Origin: an uncultured Prevotella sp.
GTDB taxonomy: Bacteria > Bacteroidota > Bacteroidia > Bacteroidales > Bacteroidaceae
Reading direction: 5' to 3'
Assembly (NCBI GenBank): GCA_900320905.1
Contig: ONTZ01000010.1
Coordinates: forward strand, 1 to 64,000
DNA: 64,000 nucleotides
Part shown: positions 7,465 to 16,967 of the stretch, in pieces
How the letters are laid out: each line of letters begins with the position of its first letter
How positions within the stretch are numbered: the stretch's first letter is position 1
Program-made: the position numbers and the translations under genes
Notes under the pieces: generated by a model
Told to the model about the DNA's origin: nothing
Database searches by the model: none
Seen by the model: the letters and a program-made list of their open reading frames with translations, nothing else

Positions 7465-7770
7465 AAGTCAGCCCTGAATCTGGGGCAAGGTTTTCCGACC
7501 TCGGGAAAGTCTGCCCTGAATCTGAGGCACGTTTCTACCCCCCGGGCATAAGTCTGCCCTGAATCTGGGGCAAGATATTCCGACCTCGGGAAAGTCTGCC
7601 CTGAATCTGGGGCACGTTTCTGCCCCCTGTGCAAAAGTCTGCCCTGAATCTGAGGCACGTTTCTGCCCCCCGTGCATAAGTCTGCCCTGAATCTGGGGCA
7701 CGTTTCTGCCCCCTGTGCATAAGTATGAACCGGATTCAGGGCAAGTTTTCACCCCCCTGGGGATGGCTTG
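7465..7770. repeat. 42/43-bp tandem repeat array between divergent genes
   Basis: Six clear units start at 7465, 7507, 7550, 7592, 7635 and 7678, and a decayed seventh starts at 7721. Each opens with aagtctgccctgaatctg followed by gggca or aggca. The second half is of two kinds. The 42-bp units (1 and 3) end with ttccgacctcggga. The 43-bp units (2, 4, 5 and 6) end with cgtttctgccccctgtgcat or close variants. The gccc...gggc pair inside each unit could form a small stem. Both strands stay open in several frames, but those frames encode only the repeat (for example RGQKRAPDSGQT). The tails are related to each other, unlike CRISPR spacers. Confidence 0.9.
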
Positions 7771-7855
7771 CCCGAATTTTCAGGCATAAAAAACGAGTTC
7801 GGAATGGCTTTGGCACAGCAAAGATATGAAAAAACCACACGAAAATCAGAATAAA

Positions 7856-7887
7856 TTGATTTATTTCAAAAATAATGTGTATCTTTG
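7856..7887 (+). promoter_or_regulatory. Promoter of the GT2-DUF4922-SpoIID gene
   Basis: TTG at 7856-7858 and TATCTTTG at 7880-7887 are separated by 21 bases. A possible start codon at 7875 would lie inside the promoter, so translation should begin at the ATG at 7917. Confidence 0.75.
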
Positions 7888-7916
7888 CACAAGATATTAT
7901 TAACAAAGACAGTTCA

Positions 7917-10900
7917 ATGAGAGAAAAGATAGATTGCTTCTTGCCTCAGGGCGATGCAACGGTCATGGAGGAGATGGCTGCGCAGTTGCAGAACAGCAAG
8001 GCTGTGCAGAACGTCATCGCATTGGAAACGGGGCTGATGAGTAGCAATGCGCTGATGCAGGTGGCCGAGAATGCGAAGGCCGAATACGTGTTGCTGTTGA
8101 CGAAGCCCGTGAAGGTGACGCTAGGACAAGGGGCTCTCGACCGGATGCTCCGTGTGGCAAGTGATTCGAATGCCGCGATGGTGTATGCAGACCATATTGA
8201 GCGTAAATCGCTCGACGATGGCTTCAGCGAAGAGCGCCACCCAGCCATCGACTATTTCCTTGGCAGTATCCGCGACGATTTCGATTTCGGTGCGTTGTGG
8301 CTCATCAAGACTTCGTTGCTCCACACCTTTGCCATGCAGGCAGGCGAGTACGACTACCAGTTCGCCGCCCTCTATGCCCTGCGCCTCTTCCTGAGTCGTC
8401 AGGGACAGTTATTCCATATCAACGAATGCCTTTATACCGAAGATGAGACCGACCTCAGGGCATCGGGTGTGAAACAGTTTGATTATGTGAATCCCCGCAA
8501 CCGTGAGGTGCAGATAGAAATGGAGCATGCGGCTACTGCCCACCTTGCTGCCATCGGTGCGAAGATAGATCCAGGCTTCTACCGTCGTCCGGACTTCAAC
8601 GAGCAGGGCTTTGACATCGAGGCCTCTGTGGTCATCCCTGTCTATAACCGCGAGAAGACTATCCTTGATGCCGTCAACAGCGCGTTGGAGCAGAAGGCGA
8701 ACTTCAAGTTCAATGTCATCGTGGTGGACAACCACTCCACCGACAAGACCACGGAACTGCTTGACAGCCTCCATGACGAGCGGCTTATCCATATCATCCC
8801 CCAGCGCAGGGACTTGGGTATCGGAGGCTGTTGGAATGAGGCAATCAATGATGACCGTTGCGGACGCTTTGCCGTGCAACTCGACTCCGACGACCTCTAT
8901 TCCTCACCCAAGACGCTTCAGACTATCGTGGACGCTTTCTATAAGCAGAACGCTGCGATGGTGGTGGGCTCGTACCGCATGTGCGACTTTGAACTGAATA
9001 CCCTGCCGCCAGGACTCATCGACCATAAGGAGTGGACCGACGAGAACGGACCCAACAATGCCCTGCGCATCAACGGTCTTGGAGCGCCCCGTGCCTTCTT
9101 CACGCCGTTGTTGCGGCAGATACAATTCCCCAACACCTCGTATGGCGAGGACTATGCACTGGGGCTCATCTTCTCGCGGCATTACCGCATCGGACGTATC
9201 TACACAGAATTGTATCTCTGTCGTCGTTGGGGCGGCAACAGCGATGCTGCCCTGAGCATCGACAAGATCAATGCCAACAACCTTTATAAAGACCGTCTGC
9301 GCACACTCGAGATTCTGGCACGCCAGCAGATGAACCAAGGCAAGCAGGAACTGATGACCGACTCACCCCTGCAGCGGTTCTTCAACCGTCAGTTGGAGAA
9401 GTGGGAGGCCGCCCGTCAGCGTTATCAGGATCTGCGGAGCGTGAAGACACGTGAGTTGGCTGTGGGGGCTTCCAGCATTCAGGTGCAGTGGAATCCTGCC
9501 CGGATGGTATCTACAGGGGCCAGCATCGACAAGAAAGCCATCGAGGCCCGTCCTTGTTTCCTTTGTGAGCAAAACCGCCCCAAGGAGCAGATCAAGAAGG
9601 AGGTCGATGGCCAGTACGAACTGCTTGTCAATCCTTTCCCCATCTTGCCTCAGCATTTTACCATTCCCGCCGTGAAGCACCAGCCCCAGCGTATCCTGGA
9701 GGCATACGGCGAGATACATAAGTTGTTGGAGGATTATCCGGAGATGATGGTCTTCTACAACGGCCCTCAATGCGGGGCCTCCGCTCCTGACCATGCCCAT
9801 TTCCAGGCGGGTACCAGTGGTGTGCTGCCCCTGCAGAAATCGTGGAAACGGCTTTCGAGTAACCTCACTCCCATCGTCAGTCTCAACGAGCACGAGCATC
9901 TTTCACTCATCGACGACTACCCCTGCACGGCTCTGCTGATACGCAGCCGTTCGCAGTATGGTGATGAGCAGTTGTTCCGTCGGCTCTATGAAGCCTTGCC
10001 TCCTGTGGAGCCCGAGCCCATGATGAATATCGTGGCCTGGCGGCATGATGACGATTTCCTGTCGGTGGTGTTCCCACGTACCAAGCACCGTCCCGACTGT
10101 TATTATAAACAAGGTGGTGAACAATACATCATCTCCCCTGGTGCCCTCGATATGGCGGGACTCATCATCACACCGCGTCAGGAAGACTACGACCGTCTCA
10201 CGGCTGAGACCGCCCTGAGCATCCTCAACGAGATCACCCTCAAAGGCGATGCCCTCCAACAAGTCCTCGACACCCTGAAAGCGGACAGTAAGGTCAAAAG
10301 TTCGATGGCCAATGTTCAATGGTCCATGAAAAAAGAGCCCAACGTCACTGTCGGCATCGTCAGTGCCGCCAAGATATCCTTTACCCTCAATACCCCTTAT
10401 ACCGCCAAGGGCGAGACACTGACAGGCGGGCAGCAGGTGGAGTTCTCTGAGGGGGGTATTCTCTGGCGGGGAAATCAGTATCGTGAACTAACCTTCGTCC
10501 CTCAGAGCGACGATGCTTCCTTCTCGCTTCATGATGTCACCATCGGTGTGAATTTCCACTGGGAGCGTAAGGAAAACCAGGTGTTCTCTGGCACGCTCCG
10601 ACTGGTGGTTGAGGCCGATAAGATTGTAGCCATCAACGAACTCCCCGTGGAGCGTTACCTCACGAGTGTCATCTCCAGCGAGATGTCGGCCACGGCCTCG
10701 AAGGAGTTCCTGAAAGCCCATGCGGTCATCTCCCGTTCGTGGCTGCTGGCACAGATGGAGAAACGCAAGCAACTTGATAACGGAGGCACGGGTTTCTTCT
10801 CGTTTATCAAGAAGGACGATGAACTCATCCGCTGGTACGACCGCGAGGATCATACCATCTTTGATGTCTGCGCCGACGACCACTGTCAGCGCTATCAGGG

Positions 10901-11558
10901 CATCACGAAACAGTCGAGCCCCGTTGTCGAAGAGGCTATCAGGGAGACGAGAGGGCAGATTCTGGCCTATGGCGGTGAAATCTGCGATGCTCGTTTCTCG
11001 AAATGCTGTGGCGGACAGACGGAAGAATTCCAGTACTGCTGGGAGGATACGCCTAAACCTTATCTCGTGTCCTTTCATGATCCCTATTGCGACACCCACG
11101 ACGCGCATGTACTCTCGCAGGTACTCAACGACTACGATCAGGAAACGCCAGATTTCTACCGTTGGACGGTGGAATATACTCAGGAAGAACTCTCTGAACT
11201 TGTCAACCGTAAGTTGAACACCGACTTCGGTCTGATTACCGACCTCATTCCTCTGGAACGGGGTAAGAGCGGACGTATCTGGAAACTGAAGATTGTCGGC
11301 ACGAAGAAGACCTTCACTATCGGTAAGGAACTGGAGATACGCCGTGCCCTCAGCGAGACGCACCTGCTCTCTTCCGCTTTCGAGGTGGAGAAGAATTCCT
11401 CCGACGGCATAAGGTTCATCCTGCACGGCAAGGGTTGGGGCCACGGCGTTGGCCTTTGTCAGATTGGTGCCGCCGTCATGGGTGAGCAGGGCAAGTCTTA
11501 CGACGAGATTCTCCTTTTCTATTACCGCAATGCCGAAATCCAACGTCTTTATGACTAA
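7917..11558 (+). CDS. Multidomain fusion: GT2-like glycosyltransferase, DUF4922 (HIT-like), SpoIID/LytB
   Basis: The 1213-residue protein has no obvious signal peptide. Residues 1-230 look like a divergent GT-A fold ([20 protein letters not shown]). Residues about 237-400 form a family-2 glycosyltransferase with [21 protein letters not shown] and the nucleotide-sugar site [10 protein letters not shown]. Residues about 540-800 match DUF4922, related to HIT-type nucleotidyl phosphorylases ([12 protein letters not shown] and PDHAHFQAG). Residues about 860-1213 are SpoIID/LytB ([38 protein letters not shown]), a family that includes glycan-strand lytic transglycosylases. The AmpG-like transporter gene follows after 29 bases, which suggests peptidoglycan turnover. 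How a periplasmic-type SpoIID domain and cytoplasmic-type GT and HIT domains work in one chain is unclear. Confidence 0.88.
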   Translation: MREKIDCFLPQGDATVMEEMAAQLQNSKAVQNVIALETGLMSSNALMQVAENAKAEYVLLLTKPVKVTLGQGALDRMLRVASDSNAAMVYADHIERKSLDDGFSEERHPAIDYFLGSIRDDFDFGALWLIKTSLLHTFAMQAGEYDYQFAALYALRLFLSRQGQLFHINECLYTEDETDLRASGVKQFDYVNPRNREVQIEMEHAATAHLAAIGAKIDPGFYRRPDFNEQGFDIEASVVIPVYNREKTILDAVNSALEQKANFKFNVIVVDNHSTDKTTELLDSLHDERLIHIIPQRRDLGIGGCWNEAINDDRCGRFAVQLDSDDLYSSPKTLQTIVDAFYKQNAAMVVGSYRMCDFELNTLPPGLIDHKEWTDENGPNNALRINGLGAPRAFFTPLLRQIQFPNTSYGEDYALGLIFSRHYRIGRIYTELYLCRRWGGNSDAALSIDKINANNLYKDRLRTLEILARQQMNQGKQELMTDSPLQRFFNRQLEKWEAARQRYQDLRSVKTRELAVGASSIQVQWNPARMVSTGASIDKKAIEARPCFLCEQNRPKEQIKKEVDGQYELLVNPFPILPQHFTIPAVKHQPQRILEAYGEIHKLLEDYPEMMVFYNGPQCGASAPDHAHFQAGTSGVLPLQKSWKRLSSNLTPIVSLNEHEHLSLIDDYPCTALLIRSRSQYGDEQLFRRLYEALPPVEPEPMMNIVAWRHDDDFLSVVFPRTKHRPDCYYKQGGEQYIISPGALDMAGLIITPRQEDYDRLTAETALSILNEITLKGDALQQVLDTLKADSKVKSSMANVQWSMKKEPNVTVGIVSAAKISFTLNTPYTAKGETLTGGQQVEFSEGGILWRGNQYRELTFVPQSDDASFSLHDVTIGVNFHWERKENQVFSGTLRLVVEADKIVAINELPVERYLTSVISSEMSATASKEFLKAHAVISRSWLLAQMEKRKQLDNGGTGFFSFIKKDDELIRWYDREDHTIFDVCADDHCQRYQGITKQSSPVVEEAIRETRGQILAYGGEICDARFSKCCGGQTEEFQYCWEDTPKPYLVSFHDPYCDTHDAHVLSQVLNDYDQETPDFYRWTVEYTQEELSELVNRKLNTDFGLITDLIPLERGKSGRIWKLKIVGTKKTFTIGKELEIRRALSETHLLSSAFEVEKNSSDGIRFILHGKGWGHGVGLCQIGAAVMGEQGKSYDEILLFYYRNAEIQRLYD

Positions 11559-11587
11559 TCATATTTTCTAATTTCTATTTTCTCATT

Positions 11588-12856
11588 ATGAAGAAATCTC
11601 CCTGGGCCTGGGTGCCCACCCTTTACTTCGCAGAAGGTCTGCCCTACGTGGCTGTGATGACCATCTCGCTCATCATGTATAAGCGTCTCGGCTTGTCAAA
11701 TGCCGATATCACGCTCTACACCTCCTGGCTCTACCTGCCGTGGGTCATCAAACCCCTATGGAGCCCGTTCATCGACATCATCCGTACTAAGCGCTGGTGG
11801 ATTGTTGCCATGCAGTTGCTCATCGGTGCCGCCTTGGGCGGTGTTGCCTTTACCATCCCCGGCCCATACTGGTTGCAGGGGTCGCTGGCTTTCTTCTGGC
11901 TGATGGCCTTCTCCAGTGCAACCCACGACATTGCTGCCGACGGCTTTTATATGCTCGGTCTTGAACAGCATCAGCAGGCTTACTTTGTGGGCATCCGTAG
12001 CACATTCTACCGTATCGCCACTATTGTCGGCCAAGGTCTGCTGGTGATGCTGGCAGGCAATCTCGAGGTAGTCACTCGCAACATCAAGTACTCCTGGAGT
12101 CTGATGTTCTACGGCATGGCGGGCCTCTTCATCGCCTTCTGGCTCTGGCATAACTATATCCTGCCGCGCCCAGCCGAAGACAAGGGCATGACGCGTCTCA
12201 GTGGCGGTGAGATCATGACAGAGTTCTGGCAGACACTGAAGACCTTCTTCCATAAGCCTCAGGTATGGGCTGGCATCTGCTTTATGCTGTTCTACCGTAT
12301 GCCTGAGGGATTGCTGGCCAAGGTCAGTGCCCTCTTTCTCATCGATGCCCAGCACAATGGCGGTCTAGGACTGTCACCCGCAGAGTACGGACTGGTACAG
12401 GGTACGGTGGGTGTCATCGGCCTGACGCTGGGCGGTATTCTCGGCGGTATCGTGGCCAGCCGCGATGGTCTGAAGCGCTGGCTCTGGCCGATGGTGATGG
12501 CCATCACGCTGCCCGACCTGGTGTATGTCTATCTCTCCTACGCCCTTCCAGATAATTTCCTCATCATCAACACTTGCGTCTTTGTCGAGCAATTTGGCTA
12601 TGGCTTCGGTTTCTCGGCCTATATGCTATACCTTATTTATTATAGTCAGGGTGAGCACAAGACGGCCCACTATGCACTCTGTACCGCCTTTATGGCACTG
12701 TCGATGATGATTCCTGGGCTCTTTGCCGGTGCCTTGCAGGAGAGTGTGGGCTATCCCGCCTTCTTCCTCATCGTCGTCGCAGCCTGTGCCATGACCTATG
12801 TTGTCACAGCCTTCCTCAAAATCGATCCCGAATTCGGCAAGAAGCAGAAAGAATAA
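11588..12856 (+). CDS. MFS transporter, AmpG-like (muropeptide permease family)
   Basis: The 422-residue protein has about 12 hydrophobic helices. It starts SPWAWVPTLYFAEGLPYVAV, the AmpG-type N-terminus, followed by WVIKPLWSPFIDIIRTKRWW. AmpG proteins import anhydro-muropeptides from the periplasm for recycling. Placement directly downstream of a SpoIID-domain protein, whose family cleaves glycan strands, fits a cell-wall recycling unit. Substrate specificity cannot be read from sequence, and other sugar or siderophore substrates are possible. Confidence 0.82.
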   Translation: MKKSPWAWVPTLYFAEGLPYVAVMTISLIMYKRLGLSNADITLYTSWLYLPWVIKPLWSPFIDIIRTKRWWIVAMQLLIGAALGGVAFTIPGPYWLQGSLAFFWLMAFSSATHDIAADGFYMLGLEQHQQAYFVGIRSTFYRIATIVGQGLLVMLAGNLEVVTRNIKYSWSLMFYGMAGLFIAFWLWHNYILPRPAEDKGMTRLSGGEIMTEFWQTLKTFFHKPQVWAGICFMLFYRMPEGLLAKVSALFLIDAQHNGGLGLSPAEYGLVQGTVGVIGLTLGGILGGIVASRDGLKRWLWPMVMAITLPDLVYVYLSYALPDNFLIINTCVFVEQFGYGFGFSAYMLYLIYYSQGEHKTAHYALCTAFMALSMMIPGLFAGALQESVGYPAFFLIVVAACAMTYVVTAFLKIDPEFGKKQKE

Positions 12857-12906
12857 AGTTCTTCCCTCCCCAAATAGGGGCGGGAAATGCTTTTTTTTGC
12901 ATTTTA

Positions 12907-12938
12907 TTTGGTTGTTTAAGAATTATTATTTATCTTTG
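12907..12938 (+). promoter_or_regulatory. Promoter of the LPP20/DUF4384/caspase operon
   Basis: TTTG (12907-12910) and TATCTTTG (12931-12938) are separated by 20 bases, with the first ATG at 12966. No comparable promoter was seen in the short gaps further down the operon. Confidence 0.78.
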
Positions 12939-12965
12939 TCCCCGACAAAACAATTTTCTAACCAG

Positions 12966-13493
12966 ATGAAAGTAATAAAGTACATTTTTATTAGTGTATT
13001 GGTGGTGATATTCTCTTGTCTTACGGTAACGGAAGCAATGGCTACATATCAGGACAAGTCAATGCAAAAAGAAAGCAAGAAGGCTGCAACCCGCCTTGAA
13101 AAAGAGGGATGGAAAGTTTTTGGCAACGTTAGGAGTATCAAGGAAGGAATGGATGCCCACTACAAGGCGTTGTTCGAGGGCAAGGGCCATCTGACGACAA
13201 TAGAGGCTCATGGCATTGCCAATAACCTAAACTTGGCAGTCCGCAAGAGCCAGAGTAATGCTGCTGCGCAGTATGCTGCCATGCGGGAATCGAAGGTCGA
13301 GGGCGAGACAGAGACCAAGGTGAACAGTACGTCGGATGGCGAGACGTCATCGGGCAATATAGAAATCAACTCCCACTTCCGGTCGACAACCGACCAATTG
13401 GTGAAGTCGATGAAGCCCAGCGTCGTGTTTTACAGAACGATGAGTGACGGCAAGTATGAGGTCCGGGCATTCTTTCTTGTCAGTGTCTTATGA
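12966..13493 (+). CDS. Secreted LPP20-like protein, function unknown
   Basis: The 175-residue protein has a signal peptide (KVIKYIFISVLVVIFSCLTV, cleavage near AMA). An upstream frame extension from 12798 crosses the promoter and is rejected. The mature part has a coiled, Ala/Lys-rich start (KESKKAATRLEKEGWKVFG). A pattern of small-residue helices and beta strands ending VVFYRTMSDGKYEVRAFFLV follows, reminiscent of LPP20-type lipoproteins. The resemblance is weak and is given as a hint only. It is the first gene of a four-gene operon ending in a caspase-like protein, and its stop lies 14 bases before the next chosen start. Confidence 0.6.
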   Translation: MKVIKYIFISVLVVIFSCLTVTEAMATYQDKSMQKESKKAATRLEKEGWKVFGNVRSIKEGMDAHYKALFEGKGHLTTIEAHGIANNLNLAVRKSQSNAAAQYAAMRESKVEGETETKVNSTSDGETSSGNIEINSHFRSTTDQLVKSMKPSVVFYRTMSDGKYEVRAFFLVSVL

Positions 13494-13507
13494 TAACCAC
13501 AGGGATT

Positions 13508-14386
13508 ATGAAAAAGAGAACAAGTATATACCTTATTATTATAGTATGTATCTTAATGTTGCCGTCGGCTTTGAAGGCTCAGAAGACAGCAACGGTTTCT
13601 GGAGAGTACACTTATGTGATTACCGAGAATGACGACGTCACCCTGAACGAAGCCAAGCGGAAGTGTATCGAGTTGGCTAAGGCTGCCTGCATTAAGGCAG
13701 AATTCGGTGAGATGGTAACCTCTGACGTGATAGATTCAAACGCGGAGACCAATGGCCAGGAGGCCAGTTCCTATTTCTGGGAGAACACGGTGGCGATGGC
13801 CAAGGGTGAATGGCTTGGCGACACCGAGCCTGCCGAATTGGACGTTGACTATAAAGACGGGAAACTGACGTTTACGGCCAAGGTTCATGGAAAAATACGT
13901 GAGATTATCCAGGCGAAGGCCGATCTGAAATGGGACATCCAAAAGGACGGAGTCAACGGGAGGACATCTGCCACTTCGTTTGTGAGTGGAGAGCGTATCT
14001 ATGTCAATTTCCGTTCACCGTCAGCAGGATATGCGGCTATCTATCTGATTGTTGGTGACGACGAGACCAGTTGTCTGCTGCCTTATCCCAATGATGTTGA
14101 CGGACGGTATGCCATCAAGGGCAATCGCGATTACGTGTTCTTTGATAAAGACGTAGAACCGTCGGCTTATCACTACAGGTTAAAAACGAAACGGAGACAA
14201 GAAGACAACCAAATAGTGGTCATCTACTCACCTAATCCCTTTACGAAGTGTAACGACATCACTGGCGATAAGTTGCATCCTAATTCACTGAGTACCCATG
14301 ACTTCCAGAAATGGCTCCTGAAGTGCCAGCGAAGGGACAAGGACATGATTGTCGACAAGAAATGGATTAAAATCAATGAAAAATAA
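13508..14386 (+). CDS. Secreted DUF4384-domain protein
   Basis: The 292-residue protein has a signal peptide (RTSIYLIIIVCILMLPSALK, then AQ). The N-terminal mature part (YVITENDDVTLNEAKRKCIE onward) looks like the LPP20-type helper domain often found before DUF4384. Residues about 150-230 carry the DUF4384 pattern YVNFRSPSAGYAAIYLIVGD and LLPYPNDVDGRYAIKGNRDY. DUF4384 is a beta-sandwich-like domain often encoded with caspase-like peptidases and kinases, as it is here. The start at 13508 is preferred over 13490, which overlaps the upstream stop, because it immediately precedes the Lys/Arg-rich n-region. Confidence 0.78.
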   Translation: MKKRTSIYLIIIVCILMLPSALKAQKTATVSGEYTYVITENDDVTLNEAKRKCIELAKAACIKAEFGEMVTSDVIDSNAETNGQEASSYFWENTVAMAKGEWLGDTEPAELDVDYKDGKLTFTAKVHGKIREIIQAKADLKWDIQKDGVNGRTSATSFVSGERIYVNFRSPSAGYAAIYLIVGDDETSCLLPYPNDVDGRYAIKGNRDYVFFDKDVEPSAYHYRLKTKRRQEDNQIVVIYSPNPFTKCNDITGDKLHPNSLSTHDFQKWLLKCQRRDKDMIVDKKWIKINEK

Positions 14387-14408
14387 TAATAACAAAAACT
14401 TTAAAGTT

Positions 14409-15338
14409 ATGAAGAAATTACTCTTCCTCTCAGTGGTTAGTCTGTTCGGCATAAATGCCTTTGGACAGAATGTAAATGAATTAGACCGCCCAGCCAATAT
14501 CGACTGGAGTGAAGACTCAACGGAGATTGTGACGATTGACGACATCGTGAAGACCCAACAGGGACTTACCAGCAATCAGTTTGAGGAATCACATTTCCAG
14601 GATGTATGGTCCAGAAAGGGCTATCTGAACCTCTCGTACAACACCGCCACGCTGACTCCCGACGAAAGAATCCAGACAGGTGTCCCTAGTCTGAACGGCG
14701 GTCTTGTCCCTGAATTCAAAAGCAAATGGGGCGCTTCTTTGCAGGTGGGCAGAGGCTACAAGTTGCACAAGAAGCCCATCGCCAACATTCTGCAATTCTA
14801 TATTGACTATCGGTATATAGACTTGAATGTGAATTTCATTGAGCACGAAAACAATGGAAAGAACCTCTATGACACCAGCGTAAAGTTGCCAAGTGACGAA
14901 AGGAAATTCTATACGCCTTGGAACTTGGAGAAATATGACATCAACTATGGCATGGCTTTAGGCCCGTCCATCACGGTTGCCCCGTTTACCTCCGCGAGTG
15001 GCAGTGGTCTGCATTATCTGCATGTCAATATGTGGTACCAGATCGGTTACCATGCTTCCTTATTACTCATGAAGAACGATGAGGATGCTGATGTTAATAC
15101 AGACAAGACAGCCTATAGCAAAGTGGAAAAGGTGAGAGAAGGTATTAAGTTGGATCTGGGACATGGAATGACAAATGCGTTTGGATTCAGCCTGACGTGG
15201 AAATTCATCGGTGTTGGCTTCGAGCATCGCTCCGCCGGATTGAAATACCAGTCTTTGGACAAGGATACCTATGGCGATGAGAAGTACAAGTTTAAGTCTT
15301 CAACAAATCGTGTGTTCTTGCAGTTCAGGCTCAAGTAA
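14409..15338 (+). CDS. Secreted beta-barrel-like protein, function unknown
   Basis: The 309-residue protein has a signal peptide (KKLLFLSVVSLFGINAFG, then Q). An in-frame start 60 bases upstream would place an ill-fitting hydrophilic extension before it. The mature part has alternating hydrophobic and aromatic beta strands (GYLNLSYNTATL, WGASLQVGRGYKL, ILQFYIDYRYIDLNVNF) and ends VFLQFRLK. A terminal amphipathic strand of this kind is typical of outer-membrane barrels. No family is recognised. It may anchor or export the products of its operon neighbours. Confidence 0.65.
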   Translation: MKKLLFLSVVSLFGINAFGQNVNELDRPANIDWSEDSTEIVTIDDIVKTQQGLTSNQFEESHFQDVWSRKGYLNLSYNTATLTPDERIQTGVPSLNGGLVPEFKSKWGASLQVGRGYKLHKKPIANILQFYIDYRYIDLNVNFIEHENNGKNLYDTSVKLPSDERKFYTPWNLEKYDINYGMALGPSITVAPFTSASGSGLHYLHVNMWYQIGYHASLLLMKNDEDADVNTDKTAYSKVEKVREGIKLDLGHGMTNAFGFSLTWKFIGVGFEHRSAGLKYQSLDKDTYGDEKYKFKSSTNRVFLQFRLK

Positions 15339-15395
15339 ACAGGGCTGAATGAGGTATATAAGAAATATCATTATTAACAAACAGAGAAAGCAATT

Positions 15396-16910
15396 ATGAA
15401 AAAATATATATTTATCCTGATTCTGAGCGTGTTCGGTTTGTCGACAGCCAATGCTCAATATAGTCATAGAATTGAGGGAACATGTGGTGAAGACGTTCAG
15501 TGGAGTTTCGACGGCAACTCGTTGGTCATCTCCAATGTCAGTAAAAAGGGATTAATGGTGAAAATGGCCGATTATAATGTGGGACGAAATGTGGCTCCCT
15601 GGGCAAAACAGAAGTTGAGCGTCAGGTCGGTCGTGATTATGAAGGGTATCAGGAACATCGGTTCGTGTGCCTTTGCAAACTTGCAGGACCTGCAGGAGGT
15701 GCGCTTTGAGGGTACTGACGTGGAGACTATCGGATGGGGCGCATTCATGAATTGCGGCCGTCTGCGTAATATCTCGATTCCCCTAGAGACCAAGACTATT
15801 GAGACCATCGCCTTTGCCAACTGTGTCTCACTGCCATCTATCATTATCCCTGACCGTTGCCGACTGGCTGACCAGGCATTTGTTTCGTGTACCAATCTGA
15901 AAGTCATCGACATCGCTCCTACGGCTATCATCGGCCATCATGCCTTTGCCAATGAAGTCCTCTTAAATGGAAAGCCGCGCCACGCACTGTACAATGGCGA
16001 AATCCGCCGCCTGCCATCTTATGTGAATCTGGGCAACAGTGCTGAGTTTGGTCTCTCAAAAGAGTCGGTCGACAAGTGTACCACTAAGGAAAAGTCAAAT
16101 GCCGACTACGACTATGCCACTTCTGATGTCGATACCATCATTCCTCAGGGCTACCGCATGCGTTATGACACATACGCTCTCATTATTGGCAACCAGAATT
16201 ACCGTTTTGTGTCCGACGTCCCATACGCCATCCATGATGCCAGGGTATTCGCAGAGTACTGTAAGAAGACCTTGGGAATCCCCGCCGAGAACATCCATAT
16301 TGCCGAGGATGCTACCAAACAGATGATCATGGAGGAGGAACTCGAAGACTGGATTTCACAGATACCTTACCGCGATGATAAAAAGTTGATTGTGTATTAT
16401 GCCGGCCATGGTGTTCCCGACATCAAGAACAAGAACAAGGCGTACATCCTGCCCACAGACGTTCGTGGAACCAATCCGAAGAGAGGTATAGCCCTTGACG
16501 AATTCTATAGCAAACTCGGAGACCTGGCGTTCCGACAGACTTCCGTATTCCTGGATGCCTGCTTCAGTGGCGTCAACCGTAATAACGAAGGTGTCAGCGA
16601 AGGTCTGAGAGGTGTTGAGATCGAGGCAGAAGATGCAACCTTCGGCAATGGCTCCGTCGTCGTGTTCACCGCTGCGCAAGGCAACGAGACCGCACAGGGC
16701 TATCCTGAGGAAGGCCACGGACTGTTTACCTATTACCTGCTGAAAGAACTGCAACAGACAGAGGGGAATGTCACTTACGGTAACATGTCGGATAACATCA
16801 AGAGCAACGTGTCGTTACAGGCTCTTCAGTTGAAGATGCGTAAGAAGCAGACTCCCGCCACCAGTTGCTCAGAGAAGATCACTTCGGTATGGCGTGACAT
16901 GAGTTTCTAA
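15396..16910 (+). CDS. Secreted BspA-type LRR plus caspase-like (C14) peptidase
   Basis: The 504-residue protein has a signal peptide (KKYIFILILSVFGLSTANA). Residues about 60-210 contain BspA/LRR_5-type leucine-rich repeats (GSCAFANLQDLQEVRF, GWGAFMNCGRLRNISI, TIAFANCVSLPSIII). Residues about 265-480 form a caspase fold: start strand YALIIGNQNY, catalytic His338 in YYAGHGVP and catalytic Cys389 in FLDACFSG. Both catalytic residues are intact. It is the last gene of the operon with LPP20-like, DUF4384 and barrel proteins. Caspase-like peptidases cleave after Arg, Lys or Asp; the target here is unknown. A strong terminator follows. Confidence 0.88.
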   Translation: MKKYIFILILSVFGLSTANAQYSHRIEGTCGEDVQWSFDGNSLVISNVSKKGLMVKMADYNVGRNVAPWAKQKLSVRSVVIMKGIRNIGSCAFANLQDLQEVRFEGTDVETIGWGAFMNCGRLRNISIPLETKTIETIAFANCVSLPSIIIPDRCRLADQAFVSCTNLKVIDIAPTAIIGHHAFANEVLLNGKPRHALYNGEIRRLPSYVNLGNSAEFGLSKESVDKCTTKEKSNADYDYATSDVDTIIPQGYRMRYDTYALIIGNQNYRFVSDVPYAIHDARVFAEYCKKTLGIPAENIHIAEDATKQMIMEEELEDWISQIPYRDDKKLIVYYAGHGVPDIKNKNKAYILPTDVRGTNPKRGIALDEFYSKLGDLAFRQTSVFLDACFSGVNRNNEGVSEGLRGVEIEAEDATFGNGSVVVFTAAQGNETAQGYPEEGHGLFTYYLLKELQQTEGNVTYGNMSDNIKSNVSLQALQLKMRKKQTPATSCSEKITSVWRDMSF

Positions 16911-16928
16911 TCGGCTAATGAAAAAGAA

Positions 16929-16962
16929 AAATCGGGCTGTTGTTTGATCAGCCCGATTTTTT
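16929..16962. terminator. Bidirectional terminator between the caspase operon and cysE
   Basis: The perfect stem aaatcgggctg (16929-16939) / cagcccgattt (16949-16959) is flanked by A-rich and T-rich runs, so it works for both converging genes. Confidence 0.92.
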
Positions 16963-16967
16963 ATGTC

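Noticed and set aside
7365-7752. Leftward open frames over the repeat array as real proteins (up to 97 residues)
   Set aside because: Several overlapping frames are open and encode only the tandem repeat; there is no ribosome-binding site or non-repeat domain.
7465-7770. CRISPR array
   Set aside because: Repeat heads are regular, but the tails are variants of two related sequences, not unique spacers, and there are no cas genes near.
10488-11543. 351-residue leftward frame opposite the SpoIID region
   Set aside because: Lies entirely antisense to a domain-supported gene and has no recognisable motif.
7917-11558. Evidence for sporulation from the SpoIID domain
   Set aside because: SpoIID/LytB domains are widespread in non-sporulating Bacteroidota, and no other sporulation gene is present.
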